A stretch of 64,000 bases of DNA from Rhizobium pisi (GCF_003938655.1 NZ_RJJT01000002.1:186001-250000); one strand, 5' to 3'. Counted from the stretch's first letter, positions 46,634 to 54,210 are shown. The notes: generated by a model from the letters alone, not told the origin. Program-made: numbers and translations.

Positions 46634-46782
46634 CGGATCAGCCCGATCACTAGGGCGAACAGGAATGTGAAAGAGCCGGTGATCGTGCAGATTCCGGCCG
46701 CATGCCTGATCTGCGACATGAGGCCGGTGGAAGCCCTTCTTGCACCGCGCCGGCCGAGGCCGGTCTCAACGACGATTGCCAT
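46630..46782 (-). CDS. Small membrane protein (50 residues), unknown function
   Basis: A 50-residue gene with a strong AGGAGGTGGCGTG ribosome site. The N-terminus is basic (GLGRRGARRASTG) and the last 25 residues form one membrane segment (TITGSFTFLFALVIGLI). Its stop overlaps the hydrolase start by ATGA, so it is translationally coupled. I recognise no family. Its operon position next to the FMN reductase suggests a sulfur-related role. Confidence 0.68.
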   Translation of the reverse strand: MAIVVETGLGRRGARRASTGLMSQIRHAAGICTITGSFTFLFALVIGLIR

Positions 46783-46794
46783 CACGCCACCTCC

Positions 46795-46959
46795 TCAATA
46801 CCAAAGTCCGGGAATCGCGCCCCAATAATGGAGTTCGTATTCGCGCGCGGACCAGTCACGTTCGTCCCGCGCGAATGATCCATTCACAGGCTCGCGCACC
46901 TTCACCGCAAGGAGGAGGCCGATCACGAGTTTCAGCCAGACGTGAAATTCAAGCTTCAT
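46795..46959 (-). CDS. Small protein (54 residues), unknown function
   Basis: A 54-residue gene preceded by CAGGAGGTTCGC. It opens MKLEFHVWLKLVIGLLLAVK, a single hydrophobic segment, then a charged, Trp/Tyr-rich tail (DWSAREYELHYWG). No family recognised. It lies 12 nt before the 50-residue gene. The strong ribosome site and tight packing with the neighbours argue that it is real. Confidence 0.66.
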   Translation of the reverse strand: MKLEFHVWLKLVIGLLLAVKVREPVNGSFARDERDWSAREYELHYWGAIPGLWY

Positions 46960-46992
46960 GCGAACCTCCTGTCAGGGACCGATAGTTTTCTG

Positions 46993-47205
46993 TTAAGAAA
47001 TCAGCGAATGACGTCTCGCATTGGCAAGAAGATCGCGAAGCGATGCCTCTGGCCCATAGAGCATCAGCAGGCGATTTTCCTCGCGTTTGGCGAGGCGATA
47101 TCGTCGGGCGAATTCGAAGACGCTCCACAATTGATCGCTGGCCGCCGGCCTTTCCGCATCAATGTTCGTTGCTTCCTGAGATCGAGCCATGGCGACGATC
47201 CTCAT
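46993..47205 (-). CDS. Small protein (70 residues), unknown function
   Basis: A 70-residue gene whose ATG overlaps the stop of the FMN reductase gene (ATGA). A second ATG at 47190 is possible. The sequence (RYRLAKREENRLLMLYGPEASLRDLLANARR) looks helical and soluble; no domain recognised. Confidence 0.62.
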   Translation of the reverse strand: MRIVAMARSQEATNIDAERPAASDQLWSVFEFARRYRLAKREENRLLMLYGPEASLRDLLANARRHSLIS

Positions 47206-47762
47206 TCGGCAGCCGCCAGCGCCGGGTTTGCGCCCGGGAAGAAGGCTCTCAATTCGCCGATCACTTCACTGATGCGGCTCGAAAGCGGTTCGGATGCAAC
47301 CGCATAATCCTGGAAGTCACGATCGGACGCATAAACAGCGGTTGGCAGCGTGTGAGCCATGAAAAACCCGAACAGCGGCCGAAGCTGGTGCTCGACCATC
47401 AAGGCATGTCGGTCACCGCCGCCTGTCGCCGTGATGATGATCGGCTTGCCTCGAAGCTCATGCGGATCGATCAGGTCGATCAGGTGCTTGAAAAGACCGG
47501 GATAGGAACCCTTGTAGGTCGGCGAGCCGATGATCAGGGCGTCGGCCTGCACGATCTCGCCGACGACACGCCTGGCCTGCTCGTCGAGGTCCTTGCGCCA
47601 TAAGGCGCTGCCCAGCGACGGACCGAAATCGTGCAGATCATAGGTCTTGCTGGCAAAGCCGTATCGGATGCTTGCGCGTTCGGCGACGTGGCGCACAAGC
47701 GCCAATGTTTTCGAAGGACGGTTGAAGCTGCCAGCAATGCCGACGAGTTTGAAACCTGACAT
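47202..47762 (-). CDS. NADPH-dependent FMN reductase (MsuE/SsuE-like)
   Basis: A 186-residue flavodoxin-fold reductase that supplies FMNH2 to two-component monooxygenases. It opens MSGFKLVGIAGSFNRPSKT; GSPTYKGSYPGLFKHLIDL and TATGGGDRHALMVEHQLRPLFGFF are typical of MsuE/SsuE. First gene of a leftward unit with three small genes and two more. It could serve the LLM enzymes of the 52160-61201 operon, which has no reductase of its own. An element resembling that operon's operator lies 33 nt upstream. Confidence 0.9.
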   Translation of the reverse strand: MSGFKLVGIAGSFNRPSKTLALVRHVAERASIRYGFASKTYDLHDFGPSLGSALWRKDLDEQARRVVGEIVQADALIIGSPTYKGSYPGLFKHLIDLIDPHELRGKPIIITATGGGDRHALMVEHQLRPLFGFFMAHTLPTAVYASDRDFQDYAVASEPLSSRISEVIGELRAFFPGANPALAAAE

Positions 47763-47794
47763 GGTTTTTCCTCTCTTTGGATTGCTCAACTATT

Positions 47795-47811
47795 GTCTAC
47801 ACAATTGATAG
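47795..47811. promoter_or_regulatory. Shared sulfur-region operator-like element, msuE copy
   Basis: GTCTACACAATTGATAG matches the desaturase copy (GTCTATAAAATAGATAG) at 14 of 17 positions. It lies 33 nt upstream of the FMN reductase start, between this gene and the AraC pseudogene. Confidence 0.45.
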
Positions 47812-47984
47812 ATTAAAGGAACGTAAGTCTCTCCTTGCTGGCGTCGTTGAAAAAAACGTTCGCCACCACTTCGGCACGCATAAGCTGCGCTTCGTGTCGC
47901 AATTTCGGGAAACATCGATTTTCAGCCGAGCAGTTCGCAACCTGCCGGCTTTTCGACCTGCGGGTGATCGTCAATCGCTTCGGC

Positions 47985-48690
47985 AAAGACCGCAATCAGA
48001 ACGACGCTCTACCGCATGAGATCTGGTCAGTGGGTGGACAGTGACGCTGCCCTCAGACGCGTATCCTTCGGGCATTCGCCGAACGCACTGAAAAGGCTCT
48101 AAAACCATTCTGCAACGCACGAAGCGAGACCCCGACGGCCTCTGCAACCATTGTGATCGTGAACGGTTCGCTGATGTTTGCGTGCATGTAGTCGATAGCG
48201 CGCCGAACATGCCAAGGGGCGATTGCCGATACTTTTTGTCCCAAATACTCAGTAAAAGATGCTGGGTAAACCGGAGGATAAGGTCCGACATCGCTTCGCT
48301 CAGCAAGGAAAGACCGACAGGCGATGACAGGAGAGGACCGTTGTTGCGCATGCCCTGCATGATTGTCCCCACCAGGTTGCCAATGATCTGACCCGCTGGA
48401 CTTGTGAGATCGAGAACCGGTTCAAGATCAAGCGACTCCAGAACTGGTTTCTCCAAAAGGGCCGAAATCGTGCGTTCACGATGCTCCAATCGAGACACAG
48501 AATCGTGCCTTTTCGTTGAACCTCGGCGCCCACGAAAAAGTTCGATCCTTCGTCAACGGCTGCGCTCCGATGAGCCCATAACTCGTCGAATATGAATGAA
48601 CCATCGACTCGAAGTCGTTTCCTTGATGAGTCGGAGAAAAACGGAACACAAGACGTCTGACGACTTATGAAGTCAGATGCTGCTGTCGTC
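47985..48690 (-). pseudogene. AraC-family regulator pseudogene (multiple frameshifts)
   Basis: Pieces of one AraC-type regulator appear in different frames of the minus strand: an N-terminal piece ending FFVGAEVQRK (near 48520), then SRLEHRERTISALLEKPVLESLDLEPVLDLTSPAG...HLLLSIWDKKYRQ (48500-48225), then APWHVRRAIDYMHANISEPFTITMVAEAVGVSLRALQNGFRAF (48220-48085), the first HTH. After that the reading is lost and only scraps of a C-terminus remain. At least two indels and a stop separate them. It was probably a regulator with an AraC-binding-like domain, divergent from the msuE-like unit or nearby genes. Confidence 0.75.
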
Positions 48691-48941
48691 ATTGCACTGC
48701 GATCACATTGGTAAAATCCGCAGCGGCGAAACCGGTTTTGGCTTCTATTAGACAAACGTCTTTGCAGCTGGCACGGCTGGCGGGCACTATCCCGTCCCCG
48801 CCAGCCTGACCAAATGGCTTTGCCGCAAGGGTGAATATTATTGGTATAAGATTTCCGGTTCAGGGGTCGGATTGGACGACACGCTCTGCTTTTTTCGCCC
48901 TCAGAAATATATACTTCTTATAGATTTAGCGGGAGTTTTTC
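48691..48941. other. Intergenic region with hairpin
   Basis: A 251-nt stretch without a supported gene. It contains a perfect 10-bp stem (GGCTGGCGGG at 48775-48784 with CCCGCCAGCC at 48797-48806) and, from 48900, an AT-rich part (AAATATATACTTCTTATAGATTTAG) that probably holds the promoter of the next small gene. Confidence 0.4.
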
Positions 48942-49124
48942 ATGCCATTGCAGACGGCTGATGTCATCGATTTCCAGGCTTACCGGCAGTCGCGCAGCAA
49001 ACATGCTGATGTGGTTCAAGCGACCGCACCGGTATCATTTGCAATGCAGCCAGTCCTGATGTGGGTGCCGTATTGGGGTTTCGTCCCCGTCATGGCAATG
49101 GGCACTCCGGGATATGGGGTCTGA
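48942..49124 (+). CDS. Small protein (60 residues), unknown function
   Basis: A 60-residue gene with GCGGGAG before the ATG. The first half is polar, the second half is hydrophobic and Met/Trp/Pro-rich (MQPVLMWVPYWGFVPVMAMGTPGYG). No signal peptide. It overlaps the XRE-cupin regulator gene by 11 nt and is probably co-transcribed. No family recognised. Confidence 0.65.
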   Translation: MPLQTADVIDFQAYRQSRSKHADVVQATAPVSFAMQPVLMWVPYWGFVPVMAMGTPGYGV

Positions 49125-49734
49125 TCAAGCGCTTCTCTCGGACGGCGAAGCCAGAGATACCGCCGAGGAGATCACGGTTCAAACAGGACAAAATTTGCGG
49201 CGCATCCGTACCCGGCGCGGCTATTCCCTGGACAGGCTGGCAAAGATCGCCGGCGTGAGCCGTGCGATGCTCGGCCAGATCGAGACGGGCAAAAGCAGCC
49301 CGACATTAAGCATTCTCTCGAAGATCGCGCTTGCTCTAGGCATTCCCTGCGCCGCTCTGATCGCCGAACGCGGCGAGAGCCCGGTCATCGCCGTGCCCAG
49401 GGCAAGATCGAAAATTCTCTCCTCCTCCGAGGGGCGCTTTCGGACACGGGCTCTTTTCCCCTTCGAAGGCGAGCGGAAGGTGGAATTCTACGAGCTCAGG
49501 ATCGCTCCGCACCATACCGAAAACGCCGACGCCCATCAGCACGGAACGGTTGAGAATCTGGTCGTTGCTCAAGGCACCGTCGAAATCATCGCCGGCAAGC
49601 AATCGCCGCATATCCTGGGTGAAGGCGACGCCATCATCTTCGACGCAGATGTACCCCATATCTATCGCAACATGACGGGAACGGAAGCGATCCTCTACCT
49701 GGTGACGACCTATCTCGAAGACGTTCGCGCATGA
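49114..49734 (+). CDS. XRE-family regulator with C-terminal cupin (SutR/YdcN-like)
   Basis: A 206-residue regulator. The XRE helix-turn-helix spans about residues 27-82 (RRIRTRRGYSLDRLAKIAGVSRAMLGQIETGKSSPTLSILSKIALAL), and a cupin domain follows near 125-200 with HQHGTVENLVV and GDAIIFDADVPHIY. The architecture is that of E. coli SutR (YdcN), which controls sulfur-use genes. Sulfonate, FMN-reductase and S-cysteine genes around it support a sulfur role, but many XRE-cupins regulate other pathways. Convergent with the methionine-rich gene. Confidence 0.88.
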   Translation: MGSDQALLSDGEARDTAEEITVQTGQNLRRIRTRRGYSLDRLAKIAGVSRAMLGQIETGKSSPTLSILSKIALALGIPCAALIAERGESPVIAVPRARSKILSSSEGRFRTRALFPFEGERKVEFYELRIAPHHTENADAHQHGTVENLVVAQGTVEIIAGKQSPHILGEGDAIIFDADVPHIYRNMTGTEAILYLVTTYLEDVRA

Positions 49735-49737
49735 CGC

Positions 49738-49764
49738 AAAAGAGCCCCCGTCTCCGGAGGCTCT
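49738..49764 (-). terminator. Stem-loop terminator between XRE-cupin and methionine-rich genes
   Basis: On the minus strand AGAGCC...GGCTCT forms a GC-rich stem followed by TTTT, a typical terminator for the methionine-rich gene; the same hairpin lies 4 nt after the XRE-cupin stop and may act there too. Confidence 0.65.
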
Positions 49765-49790
49765 CGATCGTTTCCCTGAGGGACGATGGC

Positions 49791-50129
49791 TCAGGCGGCC
49801 ATCATGCAGCACATCATCATGCCGCCGCAGTTCATCATGACGGGCATGCCGCCCGACATCATCGACATCATGCGCTTGCAGCACTCCATGAACATTTCGT
49901 TGTTCATGCCTTCCATCGGCTTCATTTCACAGATCATGCCCTCGGCGGTCATGGTGCACTTCATGGAGCCCATCATCATCATTGGCATGGAGGCCATCAT
50001 CGGCATCATTGCACCCGACATCATGGGCATGCCACCCATCATCGGCATCATTCCGCCCATCATCGGGTTCATCATGGCGGGCATCATGTTGTTCATCATC
50101 GGCATCATGTTCATGGCGGGGTTCATCAT
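49791..50129 (-). CDS. Methionine-rich, cysteine-containing protein (112 residues)
   Basis: A 112-residue protein with 49 Met (44 percent), 7 Cys and no His. The first 60 residues are Met-Pro/Gly/Asn repeats (MMPMM, MMGGMM); the rest carries Cys pairs (MECCKRMM, MMMCCMM) among Met. No signal peptide is evident. The minus strand has a GGAGAG ribosome site; the ATG at 50126 has better spacing than that at 50129. A terminator follows. The antisense reading is a His-rich shadow. It may store sulfur or bind a soft metal such as copper; the sulfur-scavenging context favours the first. I know no characterised homologue. Confidence 0.8.
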   Translation of the reverse strand: MMNPAMNMMPMMNNMMPAMMNPMMGGMMPMMGGMPMMSGAMMPMMASMPMMMMGSMKCTMTAEGMICEMKPMEGMNNEMFMECCKRMMSMMSGGMPVMMNCGGMMMCCMMAA

Positions 50130-50216
50130 CTCTCTCCGGCAGTGGCGTTTCGCGTTTTAATGAGCAGGGAGATAAAAGAACTAATTGCAGCAAACAATGT
50201 AAAAAAATCTTCCCAT
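50126..50216 (-). pseudogene. Homopolymer-interrupted mini-ORF upstream of the methionine-rich gene
   Basis: GGAGGA (50223-50228, minus strand) with ideal spacing precedes ATG at 50216. As written the frame stops after 11 codons (MGRFFYIVCCN) at 50181. The codons pass through a run of seven T (50201-50207). With six T the frame would continue for 29 residues as a hydrophobic peptide (FFTLFAAISSFISLLIK) and end in a TGA that overlaps the methionine-rich start (ATGA). It may be a frameshifted coupled small gene, a phase-variable one, a leader peptide with two Cys codons, or a sequencing error. Confidence 0.45.
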
Positions 50217-50450
50217 ATCTTTTCCTCCAATAGAATGGAGCGGTTTCGATGGGATTGCACAAACTTGCCAAAATAACGGAATTCCGTCCGCTATCATCGA
50301 TCAAGCGGAGCGGCGCTTGCTTCGCCGACGTTCGGGAACGGCAATTCGACTCAGCTCCTGCAAAAGCACAAACGCCGTCGCGCCGGGCGCGACTGACAAC
50401 GGCATTGGCGGCCTGAGTCGGTGACCTTCGGGTGCCTGACGCCGCACCCG
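50217..50450. other. Intergenic region upstream of the methionine-rich unit
   Basis: 234 nt between the mini-ORF start and the end of the desaturase gene. Apart from the ribosome site for the mini-ORF, no gene was supported. It is less AT-rich from 50290 on; the promoter for the leftward methionine-rich unit should lie here. No operator similar to the shared element was found. Confidence 0.35.
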
Positions 50451-51374
50451 TCACGAATGACGGGGATGCTTCGGATCGTCGTGCGGCTTCAGGAAAAACC
50501 GGCGGACAATGTCCCAATAGCCGTCATAGACAAGCCCGCCATTCGAACAGACGAGCGTTTCGCGATTTTGGCGATAGACCGTGGGAAGGCGATACCACGA
50601 GATGCCCGGCCGGCGATGATGGAGAACATGCAGGTTGTTGTAGAGGAACAGCAAGCCGAAGAAATGGCTGTTTTCGACGATAGCGGTGCGCTCCTCGTGG
50701 CTCTCGGCATATCTGTGCTCGGCATAGGATCTGAGCCGCGTCATCGCCGCGCCGGTGTAGACGAAAGCAAGGTAAAGCCACAGCGGCACGCCGCAGACGA
50801 GCGTCGCCCAGAATAGAACGGCGGCGACACCGATGCCGTGTGCTGCCCATATCCGCCGTCTTCCCGGTTCGTTCGTCCAGATCAACCGCCATTCCTGCCC
50901 AAGGAAACTCAAAATCATAACCGCGGGACCGATGGTCAAACGACCGAACAGGGTGGTGTTCCATCGCGCCAGCAGCCTGCCGGTCGCGCCGAGCTGCTCC
51001 CAGGCAGCCTTGGTGAAATAGGACGATTCAGGATCCTCGATGGGATCGGTCAGAAATTCGTCGCGATGATGCTCCAGATGGCTGTCCTTATAGATCGGAT
51101 AAGGCAGCCACAGCGACAGCGGTATCGATCCGATCGCATCGTTTAGCCATCGGATTCCTGTGGGGTGGCCGTGAATAACCTCGTGCTGAAGCGATCCGTG
51201 CCAGGCGATCAGCCAGCCTCCAACAATGATCGCCACGATCGGGGATAATGATTGCCACCACCCGGTGAGCGCAAAAAATCCCCCATGGATGACGAATGCG
51301 AGAATGATGGTCGGCCATTCCGTCGGGCGCGTGGGAATAATGGTCCCGGCGGTCTGCGAAGTCTTTTCGGGCAT
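50451..51374 (-). CDS. Membrane fatty acid desaturase-family protein
   Basis: A 307-residue membrane di-iron enzyme of the fatty-acid desaturase superfamily. The three His boxes are HEVIHGH (residues 64-70), HLEHH (99-103) and HVLHH near residue 265, and four or more membrane segments surround them. The ATG at 51374 is preferred; a GTG at 51398 is in frame. Members act on acyl chains, carotenoids or alkanes. It has its own copy of the shared element upstream, so it could be expressed with the sulfur genes, but no direct sulfur role is known. Confidence 0.87.
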   Translation of the reverse strand: MPEKTSQTAGTIIPTRPTEWPTIILAFVIHGGFFALTGWWQSLSPIVAIIVGGWLIAWHGSLQHEVIHGHPTGIRWLNDAIGSIPLSLWLPYPIYKDSHLEHHRDEFLTDPIEDPESSYFTKAAWEQLGATGRLLARWNTTLFGRLTIGPAVMILSFLGQEWRLIWTNEPGRRRIWAAHGIGVAAVLFWATLVCGVPLWLYLAFVYTGAAMTRLRSYAEHRYAESHEERTAIVENSHFFGLLFLYNNLHVLHHRRPGISWYRLPTVYRQNRETLVCSNGGLVYDGYWDIVRRFFLKPHDDPKHPRHS

Positions 51375-51437
51375 GCGTGTGATTTCCTGATCAATCACAC
51401 CAATCTATCGCATGGCATCGGCAGTAGAGAATAATAC

Positions 51438-51454
51438 CTATCTATTTTATAGAC
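51438..51454. promoter_or_regulatory. Shared sulfur-region operator-like element, desaturase copy
   Basis: On the minus strand GTCTATAAAATAGATAG, which contains the palindrome TCTAT-AAA-ATAGA. It is 64 nt upstream of the desaturase start and downstream of the DsbA-fold gene. It matches the copy at 61236 in its first 11 bases. Confidence 0.45.
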
Positions 51455-51503
51455 TTATGTGAAAAAATCCGCCTCAACCCTGGCTGGATTCCTCGATCCA
51501 GAC

Positions 51504-52100
51504 CTAGGGCCTGTCGCCGCGAAGATGACGTTCGAGGAAGGGCAGGTTGTCCTGTCCCCAATAGAGTTCGCCGTCGTGGACATAGGTGGGAAAGCCGAAG
51601 ACGCCGCTGTCGCGCGCGCGCGCGCGGTCGGCCGACCATTTGTTCTGGACATCGTCATCAGCCTGCCGCCGGAGCAGTGCCGCGCCATCGAACCCTGCTG
51701 CGGTCACGATCGCCTCGCGCACGTCGGACCTGCCGATGTCCTTCGCCTCGCTCCAGAAGGCATGCTGCAGGGCGCGGGCAACGCCGATCCAATCCTGGCC
51801 GTCGAGATAGGCTGCAATGACGAAGAGAGATGCCCGCGTCGGATCGCTCAACTCCGGGCGATGTTCGAGCCACAGCTCCTTGCCGCGCACCCGCGCCCAG
51901 CGTTTGAGATCCCGTGTCCAATAGGCACGCCGGATCTCGGGGCGATTGCGCGAGAAGATACCGCCATTTTCTTCGACCACCGTCGTCAGATAGGGCGTGA
52001 TGGCAACCTCGTTCTTTGCCGCAAGTTCGGTAAAGGCGTCGAAGCCGATGTAAGACCAGGGCGAGCCGATCGAAAAGAAATAGTCTACCGATTTGGTCAC
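51504..52100 (-). CDS. DsbA-fold 2-hydroxychromene-2-carboxylate isomerase-like protein
   Basis: A 198-residue thioredoxin/DsbA-fold protein of the HCCA isomerase/kappa-GST family. It opens with TKSVDYFFSIGSPWSYIGFDAF, where the usual Ser of SPWSY replaces the CxxC of DsbA, so it is a glutathione-type isomerase/transferase. The start is a GTG at 52100 after CAGGGAATATGCAACA. It is 59 nt after the LLM gene at the end of the S-cysteine operon and may act on a glutathione or cysteine adduct. Confidence 0.85.
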   Translation of the reverse strand: MTKSVDYFFSIGSPWSYIGFDAFTELAAKNEVAITPYLTTVVEENGGIFSRNRPEIRRAYWTRDLKRWARVRGKELWLEHRPELSDPTRASLFVIAAYLDGQDWIGVARALQHAFWSEAKDIGRSDVREAIVTAAGFDGAALLRRQADDDVQNKWSADRARARDSGVFGFPTYVHDGELYWGQDNLPFLERHLRGDRP

Positions 52101-52159
52101 TGTTGCATATTCCCTGAGAGATGATGGTTCTGGCGCCGAATGGATGTGGCTGAGGGCAT

Positions 52160-53197
52160 TCAGGAGGCGGCACGAACGTCGGATTGCCCTTTCCATCCAA
52201 GCTCCGGTGCGATCCGCGTCACGAAATCGTGGAGAATCTGGCGGTACTCCTCGTGCTCGAACTCGTAAGGGAGCTCCAGCCTCAGCTCGCTGACCTCGGG
52301 CAGGATCGGATCGGCGAAAAGCCGCCCCAGGATCTCATCCGACGTGCCGACGATATCGCGGGCGAACAAGGTGCGCCGCTCGCCCTGCGGCGAAAGCGTC
52401 CGCTCATGGCGGCCATCGGCATAGTCGCGATAGCGGCGGCGCGTTGGGGCATCGGCGCTGTCGAAGGGCACGATGACGCGGCCGAGCGCGACCCGGCGCT
52501 GCGTTTTGGCGGCGCGAAAGGTTTCGATCAGCCTGGATTGCGCGGTGAAGAAATCATCCGTCCCCTCCCCCGTTATCACATTCCCGGTCAACAGGTTGAA
52601 GCCGTTGCGGCCGGCCCATTCAGCCGAGCGCTGCGATCCGCCGCCATACCAGATCCGGTCGATCAGGCCTTTGGCATAAGGCTGCAGGCGCGGTCGCTGC
52701 GGACCGAAAGGCGTCTTGATGAAGGTCTGTTCGTCTCCGAGATAGGTGCCGCGCAGATTATCGGCAAAGCGCAGCACGCGCTCATGCGAGAAGTCGTAGC
52801 CCGTCCAGTCGCCGTCGAAGACGAGCGGCGCGATCAGGTCGGCATGCAGCGGCCGGCCGGCGCTGACGCCGATATTCAGGCGCCCACGCGAGAGAACATC
52901 GACCGTGGCGAGGTCTTCGGCGAGCCGATAGGGGCTTTCATAGCCGATCGGAATGACCGCAGTTCCAAGCTCGATCCGGCTGGTACGCTGCGTCGCCGCC
53001 GCCAGGAAGGCGCTCGCGGAAGAGATCCCGGGCTCCAGGTGCCGCTGGCGGACCCAGGCGCTGTCGAAACCCAGATCTTCGCCATATTGCAGCTGCTGGA
53101 GTGTCTGCTCCAGTCCCGACAACGGATCGTCGTCGGGATAGTTGCCGGGGGTAAGGAAGCCGATATGGCTGATGGATATGTTGCCCACTCGTGCCAT
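52160..53197 (-). CDS. LLM-class flavin-dependent monooxygenase (third in this operon)
   Basis: A 345-residue luciferase-like protein. ISHIGFLTPGNYPDDDP, DSAWVRQRHLEPGISSASAFLAAATQ and RGRLNIGVSAGRP are family blocks. It starts 7 nt after the first binding-protein gene stops and shares the operon with two other LLM enzymes. It probably oxidises another sulfur substrate with FMNH2. Confidence 0.87.
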   Translation of the reverse strand: MARVGNISISHIGFLTPGNYPDDDPLSGLEQTLQQLQYGEDLGFDSAWVRQRHLEPGISSASAFLAAATQRTSRIELGTAVIPIGYESPYRLAEDLATVDVLSRGRLNIGVSAGRPLHADLIAPLVFDGDWTGYDFSHERVLRFADNLRGTYLGDEQTFIKTPFGPQRPRLQPYAKGLIDRIWYGGGSQRSAEWAGRNGFNLLTGNVITGEGTDDFFTAQSRLIETFRAAKTQRRVALGRVIVPFDSADAPTRRRYRDYADGRHERTLSPQGERRTLFARDIVGTSDEILGRLFADPILPEVSELRLELPYEFEHEEYRQILHDFVTRIAPELGWKGQSDVRAAS

Positions 53198-53204
53198 CCG
53201 ACGA

Positions 53205-54149
53205 TCAGTATTTCGGCAGGCCGGGCGGGTTGGTCTCGGATGCCGGCAAGGCTTCCTCTGAAAGATGCCAGTGGTCGAGGATCTTTGCGTAGGTGCCGTC
53301 CTTAATCAGGCCATTGGTGGCGATGGTCAGCGCATCGGCCAGCCCGCTTCCCTTGCGGGTGGTGATCGCGACATCAGAGCGATCCGGCCAGCCGGCGCTC
53401 AGCGTGCCGACGCGCTTGATGTTCTTGTCGCGCGCGGCGATGAAGACGAGCTGCGCATGCGGCTGGACGATGACATCGGCCCGGCCGGAACGCAGCGCGA
53501 GAAGGCTCGCTGCCTCGTCGTCGTAATATTGTAGTTCGATCGGCTTCAGGCCGGCCGCGACATCTTCCTCGCTCCACTTCACCAGGATACGCTCCTGGTT
53601 GGTGCCGGCGCCGACAATGATCCTGAGGCCTGCAGCGTCCCTGGGCTCCTTGATCGAGGCCATGGGACTGTCGGATTTCACGAAGATACCGTGCAGGCCC
53701 TGGCGGTAGGTGGAGAAATCGAACTTCTCCTTGCGCTGCTCGGTGACGCCGACATTGGAGATGACGGCATCGTACTTGCCCGAGGTCAGGCCGAGCGGCC
53801 AGTCGATCCAGGCGACGGGCACAATCTCCAGGGTCAGGCCGAGGCTGTCGGCAATGGCGTAGGCATAGTCGGGATCGGCCCCGACTACGGTCTTGGCGTC
53901 GGTTGCATAGGTGGCAAGCGGCGGGCCGCCGGGGCTGACGGCGATAGTGAACTTGCCTGGCGTAACGAACTTGAATTCTCTAGGGATCGCGGCGACGGCC
54001 GCATCGTTCTTGACGGCATGAAGCCGACCCGGCTGCTGCGGGCTGAGGTCGAATTCATCGGCGGCCTGGGCTGCCCCAAGGCCGGTCAAAACAGCTATCA
54101 ATGCTGCGAGGAAGAAGGTGCGGATATCGGGAAAGGTCACGTTCGACAT
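53205..54149 (-). CDS. Cystine/amino-acid-type family-3 binding protein, paralog 1
   Basis: A 314-residue periplasmic binding protein. A signal peptide (FFLAALIAVLTGLGAAQAA) is followed by DEFDLSPQQPGRLHAVKNDAAVAAI. It is clearly a duplicate of the next gene upstream: both are 314 residues and share WPLGLTSGKxDAVISNVxVTExRKEKFDFSTYR and NVAAGLKPIE-like stretches. B. subtilis TcyJ and TcyK are a similar pair in a sulfur operon. It delivers an S-containing amino acid to the fused transporter. Confidence 0.9.
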   Translation of the reverse strand: MSNVTFPDIRTFFLAALIAVLTGLGAAQAADEFDLSPQQPGRLHAVKNDAAVAAIPREFKFVTPGKFTIAVSPGGPPLATYATDAKTVVGADPDYAYAIADSLGLTLEIVPVAWIDWPLGLTSGKYDAVISNVGVTEQRKEKFDFSTYRQGLHGIFVKSDSPMASIKEPRDAAGLRIIVGAGTNQERILVKWSEEDVAAGLKPIELQYYDDEAASLLALRSGRADVIVQPHAQLVFIAARDKNIKRVGTLSAGWPDRSDVAITTRKGSGLADALTIATNGLIKDGTYAKILDHWHLSEEALPASETNPPGLPKY

Positions 54150-54175
54150 ATCTCCGTTTGCATGAAAGTCGGGGA

Positions 54176-54199
54176 CGGACCGGCCCACCCGCCGGTCCG
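54176..54199 (-). promoter_or_regulatory. Intercistronic stem-loop between the two binding-protein genes
   Basis: CGGACCGG and CCGGTCCG form a perfect 8-bp stem with an 8-nt loop between paralog 2 (transcribed first) and paralog 1. It may give the two proteins different levels. Confidence 0.5.
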
Positions 54200-54210
54200 C
54201 CAAGTGAACG

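Noticed and set aside
48942-49124. Possible reading of the 60-residue gene as the N-terminal part of the XRE-cupin protein
   Set aside because: The two are in different frames with an 11-nt overlap and each has a sensible start, so they are separate genes.
49731-50276. Plus-strand reading frame extremely rich in histidine opposite the methionine-rich gene
   Set aside because: It is the complement of ATG/CAT repeats: CAT on one strand is ATG on the other. The minus strand has the ribosome site and terminator, and the plus reading begins inside the end of the XRE-cupin gene.
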